This document shows, one piece after another, positions 54,244 through 62,671 of a DNA stretch of 64,000 bases (positions are counted from its first letter, which is position 1; each line of letters begins with the position of its first letter). The position numbers and the translations under genes are program-made. Location of the stretch: the NCBI GenBank assembly GCA_947313885.1, contig CAMZNU010000001.1, forward strand, positions 1 to 64,000, written 5' to 3'. A model generated the notes under the pieces. It was not told where the DNA came from, made no database searches, and saw only the letters and a list, made by a program, of their open reading frames with translations. The stretch is from an uncultured Clostridia bacterium (GTDB lineage: Bacteria; Bacillota; Clostridia; Lachnospirales; CAMZNU01).

Positions 54244-55485
54244 ATGAAATTTTTTCTAAAAAGCATTTTAATTATCGGATTGCTATCACTTACTTTATCT
54301 AGTTGTTCTAATGATAAAAATGGAGATGCTATTGTAATTAACGATGAAACTAAAGATGGAGATTACATAACTAAAGATGATCTCACTGAAGATGATCTTA
54401 CTGAAGATGATCTTACTGAAGATGTTGTGACTTCTGCTACAACATCAAAAGGACCTATATTAAAAAATAGTAGTTTTAAAGTTCCAGAAAATAAAGACTA
54501 TTCTGGTGTATATCGTGGATTTTCTTGGAGAGGTGAAAAAAAGGGGGTTATTTTAGAAGATGCATCTCAATTAGTTGAAACTATTCTTACCCTTGATAAA
54601 GATGCTATTATTACAGACTTTGAAATGAATTTTATTAAAGTTGGTGACGATTACTCAACTTTATACCGCAATGATCCATCAGCTACTGTAGAAATTAATT
54701 ATGATGTTACACCAACTTTATCTATACTAGGTGATGACTATTCTAAAGGTGATTCTATGTTCAATATAGAAACTAATGATATGATGTCATTTTTCGCTGT
54801 AGGAGTAAATGATAACAATACAGTCGCTTTTGCTTTTGTAGACCCAATTACTAGGTTTATGTTTGAAAGTAAATTTGATGACGGATTTGACTTCTCTCAA
54901 ACTGTTTCATCATTAACTGTAAATAATAATTTTATTCCAACTGTTAGAACATCTTCTAGTGGATTAATTAAACCTGCATCTTGGGATGAACTAAAAAAAA
55001 TACCATTTTTAAACTTTGATGACTTTTCATATGTAATAACTAAAAGAGGTACTTTTGAAGGATTAACTAATGATAGTACTATTGAAGAATTTTTAACTAT
55101 GGCTGGCGTTTCTTTTGAAAATGGTACTCCGATTTCTATGGAACCTACTTACGGATTCCATTCTGTTGGTGGATGGACTGGTAACTATGATGCTATTAAA
55201 GATAATTTAATAGGTTTAGATGCTAAAACTATTTTTTCTTTAGCTGATTTTACCAATTATAGCTATGGAGAATACTATGTACCTTTAAGCGTAAGTATTG
55301 ATGAAGATAATTTCTTTGGATATAATAGCGATACTGTAGTTGGTGCTACACGTTCTATTCAAAACTCTTACGATACTTTTACAGGTGCTACAGTTCGTTT
55401 ATCTCGTGAAAATGCATCTTTTCAACGTGCTTTAGTTGACGCTGGTTTATTAGATGAAAGTGATGTTATAAAAGCAAGATTCTAA
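54244..55485 (+). CDS. Lipoprotein with paired DxxxGAT motifs (possible FMN carrier)
   Basis: This 413-residue protein has a signal peptide ending LTLSSC, with the lipid-bearing Cys near position 21. An acidic linker follows, holding three DDLTE repeats (three perfect 15-bp units at 54376-54420), then a long extracytoplasmic domain. Near the C-terminus are DTVVGAT (363-369) and DTFTGAT (377-383). The second fits the Dxx[ST]GAT site where ApbE-type transferases attach FMN to Thr. If so, it is a surface electron carrier. I do not recognise the whole domain, and the flavin assignment is inference. An AGGAGG site and a strong terminator flank it. Confidence 0.75.
   Translation: MKFFLKSILIIGLLSLTLSSCSNDKNGDAIVINDETKDGDYITKDDLTEDDLTEDDLTEDVVTSATTSKGPILKNSSFKVPENKDYSGVYRGFSWRGEKKGVILEDASQLVETILTLDKDAIITDFEMNFIKVGDDYSTLYRNDPSATVEINYDVTPTLSILGDDYSKGDSMFNIETNDMMSFFAVGVNDNNTVAFAFVDPITRFMFESKFDDGFDFSQTVSSLTVNNNFIPTVRTSSSGLIKPASWDELKKIPFLNFDDFSYVITKRGTFEGLTNDSTIEEFLTMAGVSFENGTPISMEPTYGFHSVGGWTGNYDAIKDNLIGLDAKTIFSLADFTNYSYGEYYVPLSVSIDEDNFFGYNSDTVVGATRSIQNSYDTFTGATVRLSRENASFQRALVDAGLLDESDVIKARF
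54376..54420. repeat. Three 15-bp tandem repeats in the lipoprotein linker
   Basis: The unit gatgatcttactgaa occurs three times with one base difference, encoding the DDLTE repeats and keeping frame. Confidence 0.85.
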
Positions 55486-55527
55486 AAGACAATAAAAAAA
55501 GCCTTACGGCTTTTTTTATTGTCTTTT
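55484..55527 (+). terminator. Terminator of the lipoprotein gene
   Basis: A perfect 20-bp stem with a TTAC loop begins inside the stop codon and ends in a T run. Confidence 0.92.
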
Positions 55528-55529
55528 TT

Positions 55530-56031
55530 TTGATATTGCATAATTCATAATTTTTATATTGTTTATCTAAGTTTAATACTATTTCATTTTTATTATCCAA
55601 TTGATCTAATGACATTTCCTAATTTAATAAGTATGTTCCAATTATGTACTCATCTATAAATTACTTCTCTTTAACCCACTAGCTACAATTGAGGCTAAAT
55701 ATCTAAATATTTTTGCCACTTTCCTTTTTTTATCTCTTAACTTTAGTGAATTGAAAATATCCCACTAAAAAAATTCTACATGCTACCTTTCGATACACTT
55801 CCCAATTATAACAATAATTATTTTAACAGCACCTTTTTAATATATACTATTCCACATTTATTATATGATCTTTACCCTATAATTACATATATACCTTTCA
55901 AAAAAATATTAAATTATATAAGCACCATATATATTATTGTTCCCTCTTGATATTTTATCTGACTAAATTTTTTCACCTTTTTACAATGTATCCATCTAGA
56001 CCTGTAACCATATTTAATATTATTTTCTCAT
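55530..56031. other. Gene-free region of 500 bp
   Basis: This AT-rich DNA has stops in all frames. I see no recognisable gene or insertion element. It may be decayed coding sequence downstream of the M50-like operon. Confidence 0.5.
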
Positions 56032-56595
56032 TTAACTTATTATTACTATTGACATTAAAATATTTATTACTTGTCTAAATATATTAGTCGTAATAAATAT
56101 TACTAACAACATTTGTAATATTTTTTCATAACTTGACATTTTCATAACTATATTTGGATTTCCATAAAGTCTAAATATTTTCTCGCAATGCAATGGATTG
56201 ATCGGTATTAAATTAAAAAAACCATTAGCAAAACTTATATACATAAACATATTTAAAAAATATATAACGTTGGCATTTAATGACGGTGCAAAAAGCAAGG
56301 TCATATTTGCAATGTATCCTAATGTAAAACTCAGTATTATCGGTACTGCACCTACTAATAAAATCCCTTTTTTTCTATCGTTGTACTTATATGAATTCGT
56401 TTCTATAACTGTACCCCAACCTACACTAAAAAATATCATTAATATTAATCCTATTGGCTCTATATGTTTTATCGGATTTAACGTTATGTATTTTTTTGAA
56501 CTTATATCTCCTATTTTGTAATTAACATACGCTTTAGCATTTCCTACAATAAATAAATATAAAATACTTGCTAAAATTATCTCTTTACTAAACAA
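56032..56595 (-). CDS. Catalytically dead site-2-protease-like (M50) membrane protein
   Basis: This 187-residue polytopic membrane protein aligns along its length with short bacterial site-2 proteases: AYVNYKIGD, ITLNPIKHIEPIGLILM, FFSVGWGTVIETN and FFNLIPINPL match the usual AYVAYKLGD, LTLNPLKHxDPxG, FGWxxPV and NLIPIPPLDG. The zinc site HExxH is replaced by VGNAK at residues 17-21, and the third ligand Asp by His136. It therefore should not cleave peptides and may bind or regulate membrane partners. It is the last gene of the rsmF-led operon, 11 bp after the nuclease gene. Confidence 0.8.
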   Translation of the reverse strand: MFSKEIILASILYLFIVGNAKAYVNYKIGDISSKKYITLNPIKHIEPIGLILMIFFSVGWGTVIETNSYKYNDRKKGILLVGAVPIILSFTLGYIANMTLLFAPSLNANVIYFLNMFMYISFANGFFNLIPINPLHCEKIFRLYGNPNIVMKMSSYEKILQMLLVIFITTNIFRQVINILMSIVIIS

Positions 56596-56606
56596 TTGTT
56601 ACCTCC

Positions 56607-57164
56607 CTAAATATGTTTACAGACAGTTTTCCGACAAATGCAAAATTCACATTTTTTATAACTTGCATCTGCTACTCCCTTACCTGTAACTAACATTTTA
56701 TCCATACTTTTTATAGTATTTAAAACTTTTTTTCGTACTCGCCTTTTATTTTTTACCACAAACATATAATCCTTGTAAACTAATAATCCTTTTTTCGGTC
56801 TACTCCCAAAATTGTCCTCTATCAATAAAAAATATACTCCGATCTGCATTAAATCTTTTTCTTTTGGTTTTAGCTTATTTTTAATTTCACCACTTTTTAT
56901 TTCAATAGGTATATATCTATTAACAAAAACATTTTTTATTATGTAGTCTGGTTTTCCTTTCACTCTATATTTTTCTGATTTTAATAACTTACACATTATA
57001 ACTTCTTTACCGTGACCTTTTTCGTCTGCATAAAACAACTTATAAAATTGTTTTGTTATTTTCGGCTTTTTTTTCTTATATTCTCTTTTATCATAAAATA
57101 TAAGTATTAATAATATTATTATTACTGTTATTACTTTTATTAAATTTAAATCCATTTTTACCAA
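56607..57164 (-). CDS. Membrane-anchored Cas4/RecB-like nuclease, C-terminal half
   Basis: This protein of up to 185 residues (TTG 57164; ATG 57155 is equally possible, neither with a strong ribosome site) has one membrane helix (about 8-24), then a PD-(D/E)xK core. It has motif II GKPDYII (Asp73), motif III PIEIKSG (Glu88, Lys90), DLMQIGVY (Gln107, Tyr111), and a C-terminal cysteine group at 172, 175, 177 and 182. This is the Cas4 pattern without motif I and the first cysteine, which are encoded by the upstream overlapping gene. It may bind an iron-sulfur cluster jointly with that protein. No cas genes adjoin it. Confidence 0.78.
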   Translation of the reverse strand: MVKMDLNLIKVITVIIILLILIFYDKREYKKKKPKITKQFYKLFYADEKGHGKEVIMCKLLKSEKYRVKGKPDYIIKNVFVNRYIPIEIKSGEIKNKLKPKEKDLMQIGVYFLLIEDNFGSRPKKGLLVYKDYMFVVKNKRRVRKKVLNTIKSMDKMLVTGKGVADASYKKCEFCICRKTVCKHI

Positions 57165-57435
57165 TTACCATATATATCAACATAATTATAACTGCTATTA
57201 AAATTATTTTTATAAATTCACTCTTCTTGTGATTTTTGTAATAATTTTCATGAAACTTACGTCCTCTAGCATAATTATCATTAGTGCTTTTATACCCTTC
57301 TATATTAATATTCGTACTTAGCCTTCTTAATTCTTTTGTTGTATACGTCTTCTCATAATACCAACTATAATTACAATATGTATATTTGCTTAGTTCTGTT
57401 GCTGTATACATTCCTTTATTTGTCTTATTTGGCAT
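57091..57435 (-). CDS. Membrane-anchored Cas4/RecB-like nuclease, N-terminal half
   Basis: This 114-residue protein begins with YTATELSKYTYCNYSWYYEKTY (single Cys21), which resembles the N-terminal cluster-binding region of Cas4. RecB motif I ARGRKFHENYY (GxxxH, His62) follows, then one membrane helix (about 74-91) and a short Asn-rich tail. The catalytic motifs II and III are on the next gene, whose start it overlaps by 74 bp in another frame. Its own start overlaps the yhaM stop by 11 bp. Either two proteins assemble one nuclease, or the pair is a frameshifted single gene. Confidence 0.75.
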   Translation of the reverse strand: MPNKTNKGMYTATELSKYTYCNYSWYYEKTYTTKELRRLSTNINIEGYKSTNDNYARGRKFHENYYKNHKKSEFIKIILIAVIIMLIYMVIGKNGFKFNKSNNSNNNIINTYIL

Positions 57436-58402
57436 TTTTCCTACTTTCTACATACTTGGCATCATATTTTGACTTCCTCATATCTCTATTTAACGCTCTA
57501 TTATAACCTACCCACGTTGTTTGTTGCTTGTTATTACTAAAATGTTCTTCGAACATTTTAACTTTTGAATCTAACGTATCTGCTAAATGAAGTACATATG
57601 CCTCTAATGTACTCGGTAACTTAGGTGAACCGTATTCTAATTCCCCGTGGTGTCCTATAATACAATGTTTTAACATGCTTTTTAGCTCATGTGGAAACTC
57701 CGCAATATTCTCACTTTCTTTTGTTATTATTTCTACACCCATTATTATATGACCTAATAATTTACCGTCATCTGTGTAGTCGTTTTCGGGAAATGCTGAT
57801 AATTCATATATTTTTCCTACATCATGTAATAACGCACCCGCTATTAATATATTTTTATCTACGAACTTATAATGGCTACTTAAATACTCACATATATCGG
57901 CTATAGATACTGTGTGTTCTAACAACCCACCTGAATATCCGTGATGCATTACTTTTGCCGCCGAATGAGTTTTTATTTTCTTTGCTATGTTCTCATTTTT
58001 TATAAATATATTTTCTAATAACTCTTTTATATACTTATTTGTTATTCCATCTATATGTCGCAACAATGCACTATGTAAATTGTCTATGTTTTTTTCTGTA
58101 ACAGGTACATAATCATCTACGAAATATTCCCCTTCTCTACTTTTTCTTATTTTAGTAACTTTTAATTGATGGTCACCATTATACACAAGTACTGTTCCCT
58201 CGATTTTAATAAAATCATTAGCCTCAAAGTTTTGTATATTTTTATTTAAGTCCCATACTTTAGCATTTATAGTTCCTGTCTTATCTTGTAGCGTTAACGA
58301 ATAATACGTTTTTCCTGATTTTGCTTTTAAACTTTTTTTATCCTTACATAAGTAATGCTCTACTACTTTTTCATCTTCTACTAATTCTTCTATATATAAC
58401 AT
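57425..58402 (-). CDS. yhaM: 3'-5' exoribonuclease YhaM family (OB fold plus HD domain)
   Basis: This 325-residue protein has an N-terminal OB-fold (YSLTLQDKTGTINAKVWD near residue 33) and a C-terminal HD phosphohydrolase domain with EHTVSIADI near 161, LLHDVGKIYEL near 191 and GHHGELEYGSP near 249. YhaM degrades short RNA and single-stranded DNA from the 3' end with metal ions. It lies 3 bp after ygiQ and overlaps the nuclease half-gene, so it belongs to the same operon. Confidence 0.92.
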   Translation of the reverse strand: MLYIEELVEDEKVVEHYLCKDKKSLKAKSGKTYYSLTLQDKTGTINAKVWDLNKNIQNFEANDFIKIEGTVLVYNGDHQLKVTKIRKSREGEYFVDDYVPVTEKNIDNLHSALLRHIDGITNKYIKELLENIFIKNENIAKKIKTHSAAKVMHHGYSGGLLEHTVSIADICEYLSSHYKFVDKNILIAGALLHDVGKIYELSAFPENDYTDDGKLLGHIIMGVEIITKESENIAEFPHELKSMLKHCIIGHHGELEYGSPKLPSTLEAYVLHLADTLDSKVKMFEEHFSNNKQQTTWVGYNRALNRDMRKSKYDAKYVESRKNAK

Positions 58403-58405
58403 ATT

Positions 58406-60445
58406 TTAATTACCTTTCTTTTTATGAACGTTTCTAATTGTCTTCTTTTTATAAGTTTTTGCTTTTTTTATATTATTTTCTTTATTTTTAAATTTATCTT
58501 TATTCTCTCTATTTATCTTATCACCTCTTTCATTTCCCCTTCTATTATCATTTTTAGTTTCCGTACTTCTCTTATTACGTTTACTTTTATTATCATTCTT
58601 TGCCTTTTTACCTTTATTGCTTTCTATATAATATCCTCTTTTCCCGTTAGTGCCTTTTGGTCTAATTAAACAATGCTTATCAAATCCTATTAAATCCTCA
58701 CGCCCTGCCTCTACTAACGCATTATGCACTAACATATAGTTTTGTGGTAATCTATATTGAATTAATGCCCTTTGAGTCGCTTTCTCTATAGGTTTTTTAG
58801 CTACATATACTTTTTCGAAAGTAAATGGATCTTCCCCTGTATAATATATACACGTCGATAATGTTCCTGGTGTTGGATAAAAATCTTGTACTTGCTCTGG
58901 CATATATTCAAGATCTCTTAAATATTCTGCTAACTCTATGCTAGCCTCTAAATCCGATGCTGGATGTGACGACATTAAATATGGTACTAAAAATTGATTT
59001 TTATCATACTTTTTGTTTAGTTCGTTATATTTTTGTGTGAATTTATTATATACCTCAACTGGTGGTTTACCCATACGTCTTAAAACTTTATTTGATACAT
59101 GCTCTGGCGCTACTTTTAGTTGTCCACTTATATGATACTTTACAAGTTCATTTAAAAATGTTGTATCTTTATCATATATTGCATAATCATATCTAATTCC
59201 TGAACGTACAAATACTTTTTTTATTTTATCAATACTCCTTACTTTTTTTAATAGCTCCACATAATCATCATGAGTTACTTTTAGTTCATTACATTTTTTA
59301 TAACCTAAACATTTTTTCTTTGCACATGCACCTAATTCAAATTTTTCTTGTTTGTCGCAAGCTTTAATTCTAAAATTTGCCGTAGGTCCTCCTACATCAT
59401 GTATATATCCTTTAAAGTTTTCATCTTCTGTTATTTCAACTGCTTCTTTCAAAATAGATTCGTGACTTCTAGATTGTAATGTTCTACCTTGATGAAATGT
59501 TATTGCACAAAACTCACAACTACCATAACAACCTCTATTACTTATAATACTATATTTCACTTCTGTAATCGCTGGTATTCCACCTTGTTCTTCATACATA
59601 GGGTGGTAATCTCTCATAAAGTTTAATTTATAAACTTTATCAAATTCTTCTGTTGTTAATGGTTTATTTCTTATGTTTTGTATTACATAATATCCTTTAT
59701 ACGGTTCTATTAATGTTTTACTAGAACCATATTCTAAATTATTAAATTGTGTCGCATAACTTTGCCCAAAAATACGCTTATCTTTTTTTATTTCTGATAT
59801 TGTTGGTAGCATTATATAGTTATAATATTTATTTATATCCTTATCTTTTACTACCGTTCCTTCTACAAACTTAATATCTTCTATATTAATGCCTAATTTT
59901 AAATTTTCTGCTATTTCTATTATTTGATTCTCTCCCATTCCGTACACCAATATGTCCGCTTGGCTATCAACTAATATTGAATTTCTAATTTTATTATCCC
60001 AATAATCATAATGTGCAAGACGTCTTAAACTTGCTTCTACTCCACCTATTATTATTGGTACATCACCATAACACTCTCTTAATTTATTGCTGTATACAAT
60101 TGTTGCTCGGTCTGGTCTTCTTCCCATTTCACCTTTTGGTGTATAAAAATCTTTTTTCCTTCTATTTTTAGCTACCGTATAATGGTTTACCATAGAATCT
60201 ATATTACCTGACGAAACTAAAAAACCATATTTAGGTTTTCCAAATATTTTAAAACTATTAAGATCATTCCAATCTGGTTGTGGTATTATCCCGACTTTAA
60301 ATCCGTGTTTTTCTAATAGTCTTCCTATAATAGCTACCCCAAATGATGGATGATCTACATATGCATCACCGCTTACCATTATAAAATCAAATTGTTTTAT
60401 ATCACTTTTATCAAAATCTTCCTTATTTGCTATTAAATATTCCAT
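58406..60445 (-). CDS. YgiQ-family radical SAM protein
   Basis: This 679-residue radical SAM enzyme of the YgiQ family has the start DFIMVSGDAYVDHPSFG, the cluster motif CYGSCEFC near residue 309, and a C-terminal DUF3362-like region with FYPTPGTLSTCIYYTG. A lysine/asparagine-rich tail of about 70 residues follows. The reaction of this family is not established. I start it at ATG 60445 behind AGAAAGG; a GTG at 60472 lies before the ribosome site. It follows rsmF closely. Confidence 0.9.
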   Translation of the reverse strand: MEYLIANKEDFDKSDIKQFDFIMVSGDAYVDHPSFGVAIIGRLLEKHGFKVGIIPQPDWNDLNSFKIFGKPKYGFLVSSGNIDSMVNHYTVAKNRRKKDFYTPKGEMGRRPDRATIVYSNKLRECYGDVPIIIGGVEASLRRLAHYDYWDNKIRNSILVDSQADILVYGMGENQIIEIAENLKLGINIEDIKFVEGTVVKDKDINKYYNYIMLPTISEIKKDKRIFGQSYATQFNNLEYGSSKTLIEPYKGYYVIQNIRNKPLTTEEFDKVYKLNFMRDYHPMYEEQGGIPAITEVKYSIISNRGCYGSCEFCAITFHQGRTLQSRSHESILKEAVEITEDENFKGYIHDVGGPTANFRIKACDKQEKFELGACAKKKCLGYKKCNELKVTHDDYVELLKKVRSIDKIKKVFVRSGIRYDYAIYDKDTTFLNELVKYHISGQLKVAPEHVSNKVLRRMGKPPVEVYNKFTQKYNELNKKYDKNQFLVPYLMSSHPASDLEASIELAEYLRDLEYMPEQVQDFYPTPGTLSTCIYYTGEDPFTFEKVYVAKKPIEKATQRALIQYRLPQNYMLVHNALVEAGREDLIGFDKHCLIRPKGTNGKRGYYIESNKGKKAKNDNKSKRNKRSTETKNDNRRGNERGDKINRENKDKFKNKENNIKKAKTYKKKTIRNVHKKKGN

Positions 60446-60486
60446 ATTTACCTTTCTATTTAAATATTTCACTTATACTATTCTTT

Positions 60487-61839
60487 TTAAATATTACCTA
60501 TGAATTTTTTATCATATTTATTTTTTATTTTACCATTATTCGATTTTCCAAACCCTAAAGGGAATTTTTCTACGCATATTAAAACCCAACCATTTTTATG
60601 GTCTATTTCTAATGTGTCACCTCTTAAATATTTTATTACGTTGTTATCATCTTTTTTTAAATTTATTATTTCATTAAAGTCGTCGCTTTTAATTGATAAT
60701 GCTAATGCCTGCGATGGCTCAAACCTTTTTTTCTTAAGCTCTCCTACATAAAAACCACTTCTTACAACTCTTATTTTACTTAACTGTGCCAAATGTTTAT
60801 GAACTATAAATAGAGATGTTCCATGCGATTTGAAAACATACCCTTCTTTTTTTATAGGTTTAGTAAAATATTTTTTTTCAAATTCATGGAAATATTCTAT
60901 CCCTTCTATTTTTTGTTTAAAAGGCTTACTATTTATGTCTGTTTCTTCTCCTTTCGTTTTTTTTAGCTTCGCTATAAAATGTCCTTCACCTTTATTTTTA
61001 TAAGGAAATATTCTAGCTACTCCATTTAATCCAAACCCATTATTTAAACCATATTTTTTAATGTCTATGTTAACTAATTCAATATCGTCTTTTTGTAATA
61101 TTTTTTTTATAGTATTTTCATTTTCTTTTATATTAAATGTACAAGTAGAATATACTATTTCACCACCTACTTTAACCATCTTTAAAGCCTTTTCTAATAA
61201 ATCTATTTGAATATTTTCATATTGTTCCACCTTTTCTAGTGACCAATTTTTTATTAGCTCCTTGTCTTTTCTAAACATGCCCTCGCCAGAACATGGTGCA
61301 TCTACTAATACTTTGTCAAAAAAACCAACAAAATATTCACTTAACTTATTTTGGTTTTCACTTAATATTGTACAGTTTGTTATACCTTGTAGCTCTATAT
61401 TTTTACTAGTTAGTTTAGATCTTGTATTGCTTATATCATTACTAACTAATAATCCTGTATTTTCTAGTTTTATTCCTATTTGTGTGCTTTTCCCTCCTGG
61501 TGCTGAACATAAATCTAATACATAATCATCTTTTTTTATTTCTAATATTTCTACAGGACTCATAGCGCTTGGCTCTTGTGAATAGCAAAGCCCTGCATTG
61601 TAATAAATACTTTTCCCTATTCTAAATTCACCTCTATAGCACAATCCTGTTTCGCACCACATAACATTCTCAAATTTTTGATCCACTAACTTTAAAAATT
61701 GCTCTTTGTTAGTTTTTAACGTGTTAATTCTTATACCTTTATAACTTTCTTCTTCAAAAGATTTTATGTATTTTTCATAATCATCTTTAAGTATTTCTTT
61801 CATCGTTTTCAAATATTTTTCATCAAGTTTTTTTTTCAT
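60487..61839 (-). CDS. rRNA cytosine-C5 methyltransferase, RsmF/NOL1 family
   Basis: This 450-residue SAM-dependent RNA methyltransferase has CSAPGGKSTQ near residue 110, the catalytic DAPCSGEGMFRKD near 181, and STCTFNIKENE with the second catalytic Cys near 235. A C-terminal RNA-binding region with HKNGWVLICVEKFPLGFGK follows. It probably methylates cytosine in rRNA; RsmF-type targets are 16S positions, but the exact site cannot be told. It leads a six-gene operon with a good promoter at 61875-61903. Confidence 0.9.
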   Translation of the reverse strand: MKKKLDEKYLKTMKEILKDDYEKYIKSFEEESYKGIRINTLKTNKEQFLKLVDQKFENVMWCETGLCYRGEFRIGKSIYYNAGLCYSQEPSAMSPVEILEIKKDDYVLDLCSAPGGKSTQIGIKLENTGLLVSNDISNTRSKLTSKNIELQGITNCTILSENQNKLSEYFVGFFDKVLVDAPCSGEGMFRKDKELIKNWSLEKVEQYENIQIDLLEKALKMVKVGGEIVYSTCTFNIKENENTIKKILQKDDIELVNIDIKKYGLNNGFGLNGVARIFPYKNKGEGHFIAKLKKTKGEETDINSKPFKQKIEGIEYFHEFEKKYFTKPIKKEGYVFKSHGTSLFIVHKHLAQLSKIRVVRSGFYVGELKKKRFEPSQALALSIKSDDFNEIINLKKDDNNVIKYLRGDTLEIDHKNGWVLICVEKFPLGFGKSNNGKIKNKYDKKFIGNI

Positions 61840-61874
61840 AACCTTCTCTTCATTTTATACAATATGTTTACTAT

Positions 61875-61903
61875 ATTTTATTACAAATAATATTTACTTT
61901 CAA
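61875..61903 (-). promoter_or_regulatory. Promoter of the rsmF-ygiQ-yhaM-nuclease-M50 operon
   Basis: The minus strand reads TTGAAA, 17 bp, TAAAAT, 36 bp upstream of the rsmF-type ATG. Confidence 0.7.
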
Positions 61904-61940
61904 TAGCATTGCTCCATGTTTATTTACTTTTTATAATTAT

Positions 61941-61985
61941 AAAAACCACATAATATAGACTATTTAGCCTTATTACATGGTTTTT
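61941..61985 (-). terminator. Terminator of the deoxynucleoside kinase gene
   Basis: The arms aaaaaccacataat and attacatggttttt form a 14-bp stem with two mismatched or wobble pairs, ending in T-rich DNA, 8 bp beyond the stop. Confidence 0.65.
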
Positions 61986-61992
61986 AACAGCT

Positions 61993-62652
61993 TTAATTTT
62001 TTAGTTTTAGTATTTTTTTAATTTCATTACATAACTCATCTAACTGTTTTTCATTTTCTAATAAGTCAACTTCATCTATATTTACAACTAATATATTTGA
62101 TTTATCATATTTTGATATGAAGTTATCATATCTTTTATGTATGTTTTCCCAATATGAATGATTAACTAGTTTTTCCATCTCACGACCTCTTTTATCTATT
62201 CTATCTATTATAGATTCAATTGAACCATCTAAATATATTAACAAATCGGGACTTTTTAAATGTGAAACCATATTATGAAATAGTTCTCTATATGTATTGT
62301 AATCCTTTTCACTCATAACTCCTGAATCATATAAGTTTTTTGCAAAAATTTCAACGTCTTCATATATACTTCTATCTTGTATGTTATTAAATCCATTGTT
62401 TGTTATTAAATGTTGTTGTTTAAACCTTTGCGATAAAAAATATAATTGCAAATGAAACCCCCATTTACTTTGATCTTTATAAAAGTCTTCTAAGTATGGG
62501 TTTGTGTCTACGCTTTCATAGTGTGTTTTAAATCCTAATTTTTCTCCAACTAATTTTGTTAATGTAGATTTACCTGCACCTACATTTCCCGCTACTGCTA
62601 TAAATCTATTTTCATTTAATTTTAGCTCTTTGTTTTTTATATACTTATACAT
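61993..62652 (-). CDS. Deoxynucleoside kinase
   Basis: This 219-residue kinase has the P-loop GNVGAGKSTL near residue 22, the YESVDTNPYLEDFYKD segment near 44, the IQDRSIYED (DRS) motif near 91 and an arginine-rich lid near 173. It phosphorylates deoxyadenosine, deoxyguanosine or deoxycytidine for nucleotide salvage; specificity cannot be told. Firmicutes often carry two such genes in tandem, and the wreck of a second copy lies upstream at 62672-63030. A GAGGA ribosome site precedes the ATG. Confidence 0.92.
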   Translation of the reverse strand: MYKYIKNKELKLNENRFIAVAGNVGAGKSTLTKLVGEKLGFKTHYESVDTNPYLEDFYKDQSKWGFHLQLYFLSQRFKQQHLITNNGFNNIQDRSIYEDVEIFAKNLYDSGVMSEKDYNTYRELFHNMVSHLKSPDLLIYLDGSIESIIDRIDKRGREMEKLVNHSYWENIHKRYDNFISKYDKSNILVVNIDEVDLLENEKQLDELCNEIKKILKLKN

Positions 62653-62671
62653 TCATACTGTCCTCTACATT

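Noticed and set aside
53900-54300. A dif site beside the Xer-type recombinase
   Set aside because: No 28-bp sequence with two dif-like half-sites was evident, so I cannot support one.
55540-55640. Minus-strand frame MSLDQLDNKNEIVLNLDKQYK... behind the lipoprotein terminator
   Set aside because: The only purine run directly abuts the ATG, and the frame runs into the terminator and antisense to the lipoprotein gene.
55930-56000. Short minus-strand reading VTGLDGYIVKR downstream of the M50-like gene
   Set aside because: Broken by stops after a dozen codons and not matching any family that I know; not enough for a pseudogene call.
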